Shown: positions 1-9,445, counted from the stretch's first letter. The stretch: DNA of 64,000 bases from Methyloversatilis discipulorum (GCF_000385375.1 NZ_ARVV01000001.1:372001-436000), one strand, 5' to 3'. Translations and numbers: made by a program. The notes: a model not told the origin generated them from the letters alone.

Positions 1-3000
1 CCGATCAGCCAGCGCATGCGGTTGCCGATCGCCGCGTGACCGACCATGACGCCCTTGGGCGTGCCGGTGGAGCCTGAGGTGTAGAGCACATAGGCAAGCG
101 TGTCGGCCGCGCCGTCGGGCACGGGGTTGTGCTCAGGGTCGTGCTCAGGGTCGTGCACTGGCTCGTCGCGCAGCCAGTTTTCGTCGTCGAGGTGGAGCGC
201 AGTGACGCCAGCGGCTGCCGACAATGCCGCGGTGCGCGTGGTGAGCAGCAGCGTCGCCCCGGCGTCGGCCAGCATCCACTGCGTGCGCGCCGGCGGATTG
301 CGCGTGTCCAGCGGCAGGTAGGCGCCACCGGCCTTCAGCACGCCGAGCACCGCAGCCACCAGGTCGCAGGACAGTTCGAGCTGCACGCCGACTGGCGTGT
401 CGGCGCCGACGCCGCGCCGGCGCAAGGCGTGCGCGATGCGGTTGGCGCGCGCATTCAGTTCGCCGTAGCGCAGCGTGCGACCTTCATGCACCAGCGCCAC
501 CGCGTCCGGCGTGCGCGCGGCCTGTGCTTCGAACAGCGCATGCAGTGTCGCCGCGCCGTTCGCTGTCACCGTGGTCCGGCCGTCCAGCCAGCGCGCCATC
601 GCCTCCACGCTCGGCGCATCGAGCAGGGCGCCGAGCGGCACGTCGATGCCGAAGCGGGCGCGCAGCTTCGTCGCCAGTCGCGCCGCGAGCAGCGAGTGGC
701 CGCCCAGGTCGAAGAAGCTGTCGCGCGTGCCGACAGCGGGCTGGCCAAGCACCTCGGCCCACAGCGCCGCCAGTTCGCGCTCCAGCGGCGTGCGCGGTGT
801 GCCGTCCCCGATCGCCGCGAAGTCGGGCGCCGGCAATGCGTTACGGTCGAGCTTGCCGTGCGGAGTCAGCGGCAGTGCGTCGAGCACGACGATGGCTGCC
901 GGCACCAGATGCGCCGGCAGTGTGCGCTGCAGGCGGTGGCGCAGCGCGGCGGCGTCCGGCCGGTGCCCGGCGCCGGTCACGTAGGCGACCAGACGCTCCT
1001 CGCGCGCGACGACGACCGCCTGCTCGACGGTCGCGTCGGCGCACAGCGCCGCTTCGATCTCGCCCGGCTCGATGCGAAAGCCGCGCAGCTTGATCTGGTG
1101 ATCGACGCGGCCGACGAACACCAGTGCGCCGTCGGCGCGCCGGATGACGCTGTCGCCGGTGCGGTAGAGGCGGGCACCGGCGCGCGTATCGAAGGGATCG
1201 GTGACGAAGCGTTCGGCGCTCAGTGCCGGCTTGCCCAGGTAGGCGCGGGCGAGGCCGATGCCGCCCAGATACAGCTCGCCAGCGACGCCAGCCGGCACGG
1301 GCTGCATCGCGTCGTCCAGCACATGAGCCTGCATGTTGGCGATCGGACGGCCGATCGGCACCTGCGCGTCGTCCGCCAGTTCGCAGGTCCACCAGGTGGC
1401 GTCGATGGCCGCCTCGGTCGGGCCGTAGAGATTGTGCAGACGCGCCGTGCTGCGCGCGAAGAAGGTGGTGACCACCGGCGCTTCCAGCGCCTCGCCGCCG
1501 CAGAACATCTGCCGCAGCGCGGTGCAGGCGGCGAAGCCGGGTTCGGCCAGCAGCGCGCGCAGCAGCGACGGCACCACCTGCATGACGGTGACGCGCTGCG
1601 CCTGCATCTGCCGCACCAGCGCCGAAGGGTCGCGCTGGCTGCCGGGCTCGGCCAGCACCATGCTGGCGCCGCAGAACAGCGGCGCGAGCAGCTCCCACAC
1701 CGAGGCGTCGGCCGAAATGCCGGTCTTCTGCAGCACGCGGTCGGACGCGTCGAAGCCGAAGGTGGCGAGCATCCAGTGCATGTGGTTGCAGATGGCCGCG
1801 TGCTCGATCATCACGCCCTTGGGTTGGCCGGTCGAACCCGAGGTGTAGATGACGTAGGCAAGGTCGCGCGGTCCGGCCGATGACGCCGGGTCGTGCGCCG
1901 GCATGTCGGCGCAGTCGTCGCTGTCGAGGCAGATCACCGTCGCATTGCGCGCGGCAAAGCGGGCGCCCAGCGCACGCTGGGTCAGCAGCACCGGCGCGGC
2001 GGCGTCGTCCAGCATGTAATCGATCCGCGCGTCCGGATAGTCCGGGTCGATCGGCAGGTAGGCGCCGCCCGCCTTCTGGATGGCGACCAGCGCGATCACC
2101 AGTTCGAAGCTGCGCGTCATGCAGACCGCGACGCAGCGATCGGGCCCTACACCGAGTGCAAGCAGCCGGTGGGCGAGGCGGTTGGCATGCGCATTCAGCG
2201 CGGCGTAGCTGAGCACGCGGTCGCCGAAGGCCAGCGCAGGGGCGTCCAGCGAGCGCGCGACCTGCTGCGCGAACATCGATGCCAGCGTCGCGTCCGCCGG
2301 GTAGTCAGTGGCAGTGTTGTTGCCGTCGCGCACCGCATCGCCGGCGTACATCGGCAGTCGGCCGACTGGCAGACCGTCGTCGGCCACCGCGCTTTCGAGC
2401 AGGCGGCGGTAGTGGTCCGCCATGCGCGCCGCGGTGGTGGCGTCGAACAGCGCACAGGCGTACTCGATCTGCGCGTCGATGCCGTCGTCGTGTTCGCTCA
2501 GTTCCAGCGTCAGGTCGAACTTGGCAATGTCGCTGCGCAGTGCCTGCGGTTGCGCGTCGATGCCGGGCAGCTGCAGATCCGACCGCGGTGCGTTGCGCAG
2601 CGCGAACATCACCTGGAACAGCGGGTTGCGGCCCGGGTCGCGCGGCGGTTTCAGTTCCTCGACCAGCTTCTCGAACGGCATCGCCGCGTGGTCGAAGGCA
2701 CCGAGCGCGGTCGCGCGAACGCGGTCGAGCAGATCGGCGACGCCGGCCTGCAGGTCGAGCCGGGTGCGCAGCACCAGCGTATTGGCGAAGAAGCCAATCA
2801 GGTGGTCGAGTTCGGGCTGGCCGCGACCGGCCACCGGCGTGCCGACGACGACGTCGTGCTGTCCGCTCCAGCGCGCCAGCAGCAGTTTGAAGGCGGCCAG
2901 CAGCACCATGTAGAGCGAGCAGCCGTGGCGGCGCGAGAGCGCACGCACCTTGCCGGTGAGTGCGGCGTCGAGACGGAAATCCAGCGTGGCACCGCGGTAG

Positions 3001-3767
3001 TCCGGCTGTGTCGGGCGCGGGCGGTCGGTCGGCAGCGCGAGCTGCGGCAGTCCGGCCAGCATGTCGCGCCAGTAGCCGAGCAGCGTGTCGTAAGCGCTGC
3101 CGTGCAGGCGTTCGCGTTGCCAGCGCGCGAAATCGGCGTACTGCAGCGGCAGCGGTGGCAGTGCGGCATCACCGCCGCGCAATGCGGCCGCGTACAGCGC
3201 ACCCAGCTCGCGCTGCAGCACGCCCTGCGACCAGCCGTCGGACACGATGTGATGGGTTACCAGCTGCAGCCTCTGCGCGCCGTCGTCGGCGCGCCACAGC
3301 GCGGCGCGCAGCAGCGGCGGCTGTTCGAGATCGAAGGGGCGCTGCGCGTGCGCGTCGGCGTCGGCCGCGGCGATGCGTTCAAGCGGACAGTGCGCGTGGG
3401 CGGCGATGCGCTGCACCGGTTCGCCGTCGACGGCCGGGAAGCCGGTGCGCAGCGATTCGTGCCGCGCCACCAGCGCGTCGAGCGCCTGCTGCAGCGCTGC
3501 TTCGTCGAGTGTGCCGTCCAGACGCCAGCGACTCACCACGTGGTACAGCGCGCTCGACCCTTCCCACTGTTCGAGGAACCAGGCGCGCGCCTGTTCGCAG
3601 GAACAGGGTTCGCCATCGGCTGCGCGCGGATGCGCGCGCAACTGCGACGGCGCCGCCGAGGCAGCCTGCATGCGCGCACGCAAGGCTTCGAAGCGCGCGC
3701 TGTCCAGCCGACCGCCGCGTGCGACCGGTCCGCCGGTCAGGGCATCCTGTCTGCCGATATCACCCAC
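1..3767 (-). CDS. Nonribosomal peptide synthetase, N-terminal part (C-A-T-A...), truncated by window edge
   Basis: About 1255 residues are visible and the frame is open at the left edge. Domains in order: condensation (HHIVSDG near residues 172-178), adenylation 1 (YTSGSTG near 639, YRTGD and GRVDHQIKLRG cores, GKLDR), a carrier domain (LGGHS, Ser near 1024), then directly a second adenylation domain (YTSGSTG near 1227) with no condensation domain between. Reading the specificity pocket of adenylation 1 by eye gives D-A-W-Q-F-G-L-I-D plus the C-terminal Lys, which I recall as a glutamine-type code; this is from memory and needs a predictor. The start is taken as GTG at 3767 because an ATG just upstream is in a frame that stops at once. 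It lies 30 bp downstream of the ThDP enzyme gene, probably in the same operon. Because the protein opens with a C domain, it likely receives an acyl group from another protein, for example the ligase-carrier protein upstream. Confidence 0.9.
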   Translation of the reverse strand, partial: MGDIGRQDALTGGPVARGGRLDSARFEALRARMQAASAAPSQLRAHPRAADGEPCSCEQARAWFLEQWEGSSALYHVVSRWRLDGTLDEAALQQALDALVARHESLRTGFPAVDGEPVQRIAAHAHCPLERIAAADADAHAQRPFDLEQPPLLRAALWRADDGAQRLQLVTHHIVSDGWSQGVLQRELGALYAAALRGGDAALPPLPLQYADFARWQRERLHGSAYDTLLGYWRDMLAGLPQLALPTDRPRPTQPDYRGATLDFRLDAALTGKVRALSRRHGCSLYMVLLAAFKLLLARWSGQHDVVVGTPVAGRGQPELDHLIGFFANTLVLRTRLDLQAGVADLLDRVRATALGAFDHAAMPFEKLVEELKPPRDPGRNPLFQVMFALRNAPRSDLQLPGIDAQPQALRSDIAKFDLTLELSEHDDGIDAQIEYACALFDATTAARMADHYRRLLESAVADDGLPVGRLPMYAGDAVRDGNNTATDYPADATLASMFAQQVARSLDAPALAFGDRVLSYAALNAHANRLAHRLLALGVGPDRCVAVCMTRSFELVIALVAIQKAGGAYLPIDPDYPDARIDYMLDDAAAPVLLTQRALGARFAARNATVICLDSDDCADMPAHDPASSAGPRDLAYVIYTSGSTGQPKGVMIEHAAICNHMHWMLATFGFDASDRVLQKTGISADASVWELLAPLFCGASMVLAEPGSQRDPSALVRQMQAQRVTVMQVVPSLLRALLAEPGFAACTALRQMFCGGEALEAPVVTTFFARSTARLHNLYGPTEAAIDATWWTCELADDAQVPIGRPIANMQAHVLDDAMQPVPAGVAGELYLGGIGLARAYLGKPALSAERFVTDPFDTRAGARLYRTGDSVIRRADGALVFVGRVDHQIKLRGFRIEPGEIEAALCADATVEQAVVVAREERLVAYVTGAGHRPDAAALRHRLQRTLPAHLVPAAIVVLDALPLTPHGKLDRNALPAPDFAAIGDGTPRTPLERELAALWAEVLGQPAVGTRDSFFDLGGHSLLAARLATKLRARFGIDVPLGALLDAPSVEAMARWLDGRTTVTANGAATLHALFEAQAARTPDAVALVHEGRTLRYGELNARANRIAHALRRRGVGADTPVGVQLELSCDLVAAVLGVLKAGGAYLPLDTRNPPARTQWMLADAGATLLLTTRTAALSAAAGVTALHLDDENWLRDEPVHDPEHDPEHNPVPDGAADTLAYVLYTSGSTGTPKGVMVGHAAIGNRMRWLI
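129..152. repeat. Two tandem 12-bp units inside the NRPS gene
   Basis: The unit gtgctcagggtc occurs twice in tandem (129-140 and 141-152). On the minus strand it encodes a repeated Asp-Pro-Glu-His in the loop just before the YTSGSTG core of the second adenylation domain. It keeps the frame, so it only lengthens a surface loop. Confidence 0.8.
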
Positions 3768-3797
3768 GACGCATCCCCATGCGCTCCCCCCTCGCGA

Positions 3798-5489
3798 TCA
3801 GCTTGCCAGCGGATCGATCTGTAGTTGTATCAACGCCGGCCCGTCACCGCCCAGCGCCCGCGCGAGTGCCGCCGGCAGCGTCGCCGGGCCGTCTGCCTGT
3901 TCGACGCGCACGCCGAGCTGCTGCGCCATCAGGTCGTAGCGCAGGCCCTGGCGGTAGGCCAGAAGGCGCTCGCCATGGCCGGCTGGAAAGGCCTTGCGCT
4001 GACGACGTTCGCCGGACGGACCGTCGTTGTTCAGCAGCATGACGACGAGCTTGAGTCCGTGCCGCACCGCTGTTTCGAGCTCGAAGAAATTGAGACCCAG
4101 TGCCATGTCGCCGGTGACCAGCACGACCGGTCGGCCGCTGCCGGCGCGCGCGGCGGCGATCGCGAACGGCAGGCCGCTGCCCATGCAGCCGCTGGTGCCC
4201 GGCGTCAGTCGCGACAGCGGCTGGCGGACGACGATGTGTTTCTGTGCCGCCAGCAGCGTCACGTTGCCGTCGAGCACGGTGATCGCGTCGGTGGGCAGAG
4301 CGGCGGCGAGCGCTGCCGCGACCTCGTCCGGCGTCGGCCGGTCGGTGGCTGCGGCGGATGGCGCTGCGATGACGCCGCCCGTGCTGTCCGGCACCGGCGC
4401 TGGAAGGGGCCGGAGCTGCCGGATCCGCTCGAGCAGGGCCGGCAGCAGCGTGCCGGCGCGACCGGTCAGCGTCAGCGCGCGCGGCGGGCCCTCGGCGAAG
4501 GCGGCGTCGCAGCAGTCGATCTGAACGATGGGGGTGCCGGGGCGGATCTCCGCGCCGTAGCGGAAGGTCCAGTTCAGCCGCGCGCCGACCAGCAGCACGC
4601 AGTCGGCGGCGGCCAGTGCGCGGCCCTGTTCGGCGCTACGCGACAGCGGGTGATCGTCCGGCAGCAGACCGCGGCCCATCGGCGAGGCGATGAAGGGCAG
4701 TTGCAGATGGTCGACCAGCGCGCGCAGCGGGCGGTAGGCGTCGTCCCAGCGCACGCCCTTGCCGAACACCAGCAGCGGCGCGCGCGCGCCCAGCAGCAGG
4801 TCGGCGGCGCGATCGAGGGCGGCGGCGTCCGGCAGCGTGTCGACAGACGGTGCGCCGATGTCGATAGGCGCCGGGACGGCGAAGCCGCTCAGGCTGTCCT
4901 CCGGCAGGTCGACATGGACGGCGCCGGGGCGTCCGTCGCAGGCGATGCGGGCGGCGGCGGCCAATGTGCGGCCGATTTCGGCGGTGCTGCCGGCGCACAG
5001 ACAGTCCTTGGCCAGCGGACGCATCGCGCGCATGCCGTCCAGTTCGGTGAAAGCGCCCATGCCGGCGGCGGCCTGCTCGACCGCACCGGCGAGCAGCAGC
5101 ACCGGCCAGCCATTGTCCTGGGCGACCTGCACGCCGGTCATCGCATTGGTCACGGCGACGCCGCTGGATACCATGGCCACTGCGGCGAGGCGGCCGGCGA
5201 TGTAATTGTGGGCGGCGGCCATCATCACCGTCGCCTGCTGGTGTCGGGCGCCGGTGACGATCAGGCCGGCGCGTGCGCAGGCGCCTATCGTCTCGTCGGT
5301 CGGCAGGCCGGGCATCGCGTACAGATGGGTGATGCCGAGTGCGGCCAGCGCCTGCGCGACCGCGTCGTGACCGCGCACGCGGCGCGCCAGCAGCGCTTCG
5401 CGCAGAGCGTCGCGATGCGCCGGCGCGAGCGCCGCCAGGCGGTCGAGCACCGCGTCGGTCCGGCGCTTCCGGTCAGACGGGGCGCGCAT
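3798..5489 (-). CDS. Thiamine-diphosphate-dependent enzyme, acetolactate-synthase-like, in the NRPS operon
   Basis: A 563-residue protein of the size and three-domain layout of acetolactate synthase, oxalyl-CoA decarboxylase and related ThDP enzymes. The pyrimidine-binding half has the segment RHQQ at residues 82-85, where nearly all relatives have RHEQ; the Glu that activates the cofactor is therefore replaced by Gln84. The ThDP-Mg motif is GDM near 459 with the paired Asn at about 487-488. The start codon overlaps the end of the ligase gene by 17 bp, so the two are probably translationally coupled. Glyoxylate carboligase shows that family members can work without the Glu. I cannot tell substrate or product; the link to the ligase-carrier and the NRPS suggests it prepares or joins an acyl unit for the peptide. 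Confidence 0.8.
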   Translation of the reverse strand: MRAPSDRKRRTDAVLDRLAALAPAHRDALREALLARRVRGHDAVAQALAALGITHLYAMPGLPTDETIGACARAGLIVTGARHQQATVMMAAAHNYIAGRLAAVAMVSSGVAVTNAMTGVQVAQDNGWPVLLLAGAVEQAAAGMGAFTELDGMRAMRPLAKDCLCAGSTAEIGRTLAAAARIACDGRPGAVHVDLPEDSLSGFAVPAPIDIGAPSVDTLPDAAALDRAADLLLGARAPLLVFGKGVRWDDAYRPLRALVDHLQLPFIASPMGRGLLPDDHPLSRSAEQGRALAAADCVLLVGARLNWTFRYGAEIRPGTPIVQIDCCDAAFAEGPPRALTLTGRAGTLLPALLERIRQLRPLPAPVPDSTGGVIAAPSAAATDRPTPDEVAAALAAALPTDAITVLDGNVTLLAAQKHIVVRQPLSRLTPGTSGCMGSGLPFAIAAARAGSGRPVVLVTGDMALGLNFFELETAVRHGLKLVVMLLNNDGPSGERRQRKAFPAGHGERLLAYRQGLRYDLMAQQLGVRVEQADGPATLPAALARALGGDGPALIQLQIDPLAS

Positions 5490-7311
5490 CCTGTTCGTCG
5501 CGCGCTGCGGGCAGCGGCGCCAGTTCGTCGAGGATGCACTCGATCTCGGCGATCACCGACGGATCCAGTGTCTGCCGCACCGCGTCGGCGAGGGCGGCGA
5601 CCGTCGGGTGGCGGAACAGCAGCGCAGTGGGCAGATCGACCGGCAGCACCGACACGATGCGGGCAACCACGCGGGTGGCCTTCAGCGAGTCGCCGCCGAG
5701 CGCGAAGAAGTTGTCATGCACGCCGATGTCGCCGCCCAGCACCTCCCGCCAGGACTGGACGAGGATGTCCTCGATCACGTCGCGCGGTGCGACGAAGTCC
5801 GGCGTGCGCAGCGCCTGCAGCCTGTCCGCCAGACCGATGCGCTGCACCTTGCCGGTTGGCCCCTTCGGAATCTCGGCCAGCAGCAGCACCTCGCTCGGCA
5901 CCTTGAAGTCCGCGAGCCGGCCGAACAGGAATTCGCGCAGCGCTTCCGGTCCGATGGTGCTGCCCGGCCGCGGTACGACGGCGGCGGCGACGTCCTCGCC
6001 CAGCGTCGGGTGCGGCACCGCGAAGGCGACCGCCTGGGCGACGTCGGGATGGGCGAGCAGCGCTTCGTCGATTTCCCGCGGCGTGATCTTCTCGCCGCCG
6101 CGGTTGATCATCTCCTTGAGCCGGCCGGTGATGTGCAGATAGCCATCGGCATCGAGATAGCCCTCGTCGCCGGTGCGGAACCAGCCCGCGGTGAAGGCGC
6201 TGCGGTTGGCCTCCGGGTTCGCGTGGTAGGCGCGCATCACGTTGGCGCCGCGGATGGCGACTTCGCCGCGCACGTCGGCGGCGAGCGGTGCACCGGCAGC
6301 GTCGATGACGGCGATTTCCGGGCCGGCCGGCAGGCCGACCGAACCGGGCTTGCGCACGGCCGGCGGCAGCGGGTTGCTGGCCATCTGGTGCGCCGCCTCG
6401 GTCATGCCGTAGGCCTCGATCACCGGGCAGCCGAAGTGCGCCTCGAGTGCGGCCAGCGTGGCCGGCGCCAGTGCGGCAGACGACGAGCGCACGAAGCGCA
6501 GCGGGCGTCGTGGCCGGCGACCGTCGGCGGCGGCGAGCACGGCCTGGTGCATGGTCGGCACCGCCGAATACCAGGTGGCGCCGCAGGCATCGAGCCAGTC
6601 GAAGAAGTCGGGCAGGCGCAGTGCCGGCGCGCACACGGTACGGCTGCCGGCGGCCAGCGGTGCGAGCAGGCCGGCGACCAGACCATGAATGTGGAACAGC
6701 GGCATCGCGTTCAGTGCGCAGTCGTCGGCGCCGAGGTGCAGCGTGGCGACGATGTGGGCCATCGACGCGGCGAGGTTGGCGTGGCTGAGCGGAACCTGCT
6801 TCGGACGTGAGGTGGTGCCCGAGGTGTGCAGCACCAGCGCGATGTCGTCCGGCGCCGGTGTTGGCGGCAGCGGCGCGTCGCCGGTCGCCCACAGTGCGTC
6901 GCCCGCCTCGACCACCGGCAGACCGCGCTGCGCCGCGACTTCGCGCGCCAGCGCCGGGCTGTCGGCGGTGACGACCAGCGCGCGTGCCGCGAGGTCGTCG
7001 AGGTAAAAGGCCAGTTCGGCCTGCCCGTACTGCGGATTCAGCGGAGCGCAGGCGGCGGCGCGCATCGTGCCCAGCACGGCCAGCGCCATGTCGATGCCGT
7101 TGGGTGCGATCACCGCCACCCGGTCGGTCGGCGCGATGCCGAGCGCGCGCAGCCGCTGCGCCAGCAGGCGGGTGCGCCGGGCAAGTTCGCTGCGCGACAG
7201 GCTGCTGCCATCGCTGCGCAGCAGCGCTGCGCGGTCACCGGCATCGGCCGCCAGTGCTTCGATCAGCGCGGCGACGGACAGCGGTCCGGCTTGGGTGGGT
7301 GCTTCGGGCAT
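5473..7311 (-). CDS. Acyl-AMP ligase fused to a C-terminal carrier protein
   Basis: 612 residues. Residues 1 to about 510 are an ANL-family adenylating enzyme: LHTSGTT near 160, PLFHIHG and GMTEAAH cores, TGDEG, and a PTGK motif in the C-terminal subdomain. The LFHIHGLV stretch is typical of the oxalyl-CoA/4-coumarate ligase branch. Residues from about 520 form a carrier domain with LGGDS, whose Ser near 541 would carry phosphopantetheine. A self-loading ligase-carrier upstream of an NRPS that begins with a C domain is the standard arrangement for introducing an acyl or aryl starter. A clear ribosome-binding site (GAGGAGAG) precedes the ATG. First gene of the minus-strand operon. Confidence 0.88.
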   Translation of the reverse strand: MPEAPTQAGPLSVAALIEALAADAGDRAALLRSDGSSLSRSELARRTRLLAQRLRALGIAPTDRVAVIAPNGIDMALAVLGTMRAAACAPLNPQYGQAELAFYLDDLAARALVVTADSPALAREVAAQRGLPVVEAGDALWATGDAPLPPTPAPDDIALVLHTSGTTSRPKQVPLSHANLAASMAHIVATLHLGADDCALNAMPLFHIHGLVAGLLAPLAAGSRTVCAPALRLPDFFDWLDACGATWYSAVPTMHQAVLAAADGRRPRRPLRFVRSSSAALAPATLAALEAHFGCPVIEAYGMTEAAHQMASNPLPPAVRKPGSVGLPAGPEIAVIDAAGAPLAADVRGEVAIRGANVMRAYHANPEANRSAFTAGWFRTGDEGYLDADGYLHITGRLKEMINRGGEKITPREIDEALLAHPDVAQAVAFAVPHPTLGEDVAAAVVPRPGSTIGPEALREFLFGRLADFKVPSEVLLLAEIPKGPTGKVQRIGLADRLQALRTPDFVAPRDVIEDILVQSWREVLGGDIGVHDNFFALGGDSLKATRVVARIVSVLPVDLPTALLFRHPTVAALADAVRQTLDPSVIAEIECILDELAPLPAARDEQDARPV

Positions 7312-7512
7312 CGTGGCCTCTCTCCTCGGTACGGCGTCGTCGGACCTTCGCGCTCGTATCGCCGTGATGGTAGGGGCGTACAGCGAATTGCCGAGTAAAT
7401 ATTTGGGAACGAGGAGCGGTCACCGCTGCCGCGAGCGGTCAGTCGTGAGGTATTGCGCGGATCGGGGCACCTTCGGGTACGCTGCGCGGCTTGTCGCACC
7501 GCCGTATCCATC
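7312..7512. promoter_or_regulatory. Divergent promoter region between the NRPS operon and the radical SAM gene
   Basis: 201 bp between divergent start codons. It includes the only AT-rich patch nearby (around 7390-7408, taaatattt). On the plus strand ttgcgc (7453-7458) and tacgct (7478-7483) could be a -35/-10 pair, but with a 19-bp spacer. No convincing operator seen. Low-confidence reading of promoters. Confidence 0.35.
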
Positions 7513-9438
7513 ATGAGCGCGCCCGCTTCCTCGATCCCGTCGCCCCGTGTGCTGTCCGTCATCCCGCCGATGACGCAGCTGAACACGCCCTATCCGTCCA
7601 CCGCCTACCTGACCGGCTTCCTGCGCTCGCGCGGCGTCGATGCGGTGCAGGAGGATCTGGCGCTGGCGCTGGTGCTGGACCTGCTGTCGCGCAACGGTCT
7701 GGCCGCACTGCGCGAGGCCTGCGACGCGCTGCCGCAGAAGAAGCGCCCGCGCGCCGCCGCCAGTTTCGCGGCGCAGCATGCGCGCTACGCGGCGACGATG
7801 GCGCCGGTGCTCGCCTTCCTGCAGGGGCGCGATCCGACGCTGGCGCACCGCATCGTGTCGCGCGGCTTTCTGCCCGAGGGGCCGCGCTTCGAATCGCTGG
7901 AGGCCTACATCGACCCGGACGGCGGCGATCCGCTGGCCTGGGCCTTCGGTGCGCTGGGCGTGCAGGACCGTGCGCGCCATTTCGCGACGCTCTACCTGAA
8001 CGACGTGGCCGATGCGATACGCGAAGCGGTGGACCCGCGCTTCGAATTCGTCCGCTACGCCGAGTCGCTGGCGCAGAGCCAGCCCAGCTTCGATCCGCTG
8101 GCGCAGGCGCTGGTCGCCGCGCCCACCCTGGTCGACCGCGCGCTCGACCGGCTGACGCGCGAAGCGCTGGCGCGCCATGCGCCGCGGGTGGTGCTGCTGT
8201 CGGTGCCCTTTCCCGGCGCGGTGTACGCGGCTTTCCGCATCGCGCAGACGATACGGGCGGTCGATCCGTCCATCGTCACCGTGCTCGGCGGCGGCTTCGT
8301 CAACACCGAACTGCGCGAACTGAGCGAGCCGCGCGTATTCGACTTCTTCGATTACGTGACGCTGGACGCCGGCGAGCGGCCGCTGCTGGCGCTGCTCGAC
8401 CACCTCGCCGGCGGCCGCTCGCGACAACGGCTGGTGCGCACCTTCCTGCGTGAAAGGGAGGGGGGCGGCGGCGCGGTGAAGTATGTGAACTTCGTCGAGC
8501 CGGACATTCCGTTCGACGAGGTCGGCACGCCGACCTGGGCCGGTCTGCCGCTGGACCGCTACCTGTCGCTGCTGGACATGCTCAATCCGATGCACCGGCT
8601 GTGGTCGGACGGGCGCTGGAACAAGCTCACGGTGGCGCACGGCTGCTACTGGAAGAAGTGCAGTTTCTGCGACGTGAGCCTCGACTACATTTCGCGCTAC
8701 GACGCGGCCAGTGCGAGCACGCTGGTCGATCGCGTCGAAGCCATCATCGCCGAGACCGGGCAGAGCGGTTTCCATCTGGTCGACGAGGCGGCGCCGCCGA
8801 AATCGCTGCGCGCCTTCGCCGCCGAACTGAAGCGGCGCGACGTCAGCATTTCATGGTGGGGCAATATCCGCTTCGAGAAGTCGTTCACGCCGGAGCTGTG
8901 CCTTGAACTGGCCGACAGCGGCTGCATCGCCATCTCGGGCGGACTGGAAGTGGCAAGCGACCGGCTGCTGCAGCTGATGAAGAAGGGCGTATCGGTCGAG
9001 CAGGTGGCGCGCGTCACGCGCGGCTTCGCCGACGCCGGCATTCTGGTGCACGCCTACCTGATGTACGGCTTCCCGACGCAGACGGTGCAGGACACGGTCG
9101 ATGCGCTCGAATACGTGCGCCAGCTGTTCGAGCACGGCTGCATCCAGAGCGGCTTCTTCCACCGCTTCGCCTGTACCGTGCATTCGCCGGTCGGCATGCA
9201 CCCGGAGGACTACGGCGTACAGCTGCTGCCGCTGCCGCCGGTCACCTTCGCGAAGAACGACGTCGGCTTCATCGACCCGGTCGGCACCGACCATGACGCG
9301 ATGGGCGCGGCGCTGAACAAGGCGCTGTACAACTACATGCACGGCATCGGCCTGGACGAGGACGTGCGCGCCTGGTTCGGCGGTCGCGTGCCGAAGACGC
9401 GCGTGCCGCGCCATTTCATCGAGCGCGCGCTGGGCTGA
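7513..9438 (+). CDS. B12-binding-domain radical SAM protein
   Basis: 641 residues from the ATG at 7513. The N-terminal third resembles a cobalamin-binding fold (alternating hydrophobic strands, VLGGGFVN, then FDYVTLDAGERPLLALL, typical of class B radical SAM methylases and cyclases). The SAM/Fe-S segment is GCYWKKCSFC: the cysteines are spaced C-x4-C-x2-C instead of the common C-x3-C-x2-C, a spacing seen in some proteins of this superfamily. It is followed by SGGLEVASDR and the usual AYLMYGFPTQT region. It is divergent from the NRPS operon, so it may tailor its product, but this is only inferred from position. The in-frame extension upstream to 7453 lacks a better start. Confidence 0.8.
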   Translation: MSAPASSIPSPRVLSVIPPMTQLNTPYPSTAYLTGFLRSRGVDAVQEDLALALVLDLLSRNGLAALREACDALPQKKRPRAAASFAAQHARYAATMAPVLAFLQGRDPTLAHRIVSRGFLPEGPRFESLEAYIDPDGGDPLAWAFGALGVQDRARHFATLYLNDVADAIREAVDPRFEFVRYAESLAQSQPSFDPLAQALVAAPTLVDRALDRLTREALARHAPRVVLLSVPFPGAVYAAFRIAQTIRAVDPSIVTVLGGGFVNTELRELSEPRVFDFFDYVTLDAGERPLLALLDHLAGGRSRQRLVRTFLREREGGGGAVKYVNFVEPDIPFDEVGTPTWAGLPLDRYLSLLDMLNPMHRLWSDGRWNKLTVAHGCYWKKCSFCDVSLDYISRYDAASASTLVDRVEAIIAETGQSGFHLVDEAAPPKSLRAFAAELKRRDVSISWWGNIRFEKSFTPELCLELADSGCIAISGGLEVASDRLLQLMKKGVSVEQVARVTRGFADAGILVHAYLMYGFPTQTVQDTVDALEYVRQLFEHGCIQSGFFHRFACTVHSPVGMHPEDYGVQLLPLPPVTFAKNDVGFIDPVGTDHDAMGAALNKALYNYMHGIGLDEDVRAWFGGRVPKTRVPRHFIERALG

Positions 9439-9445
9439 GGGCGGA

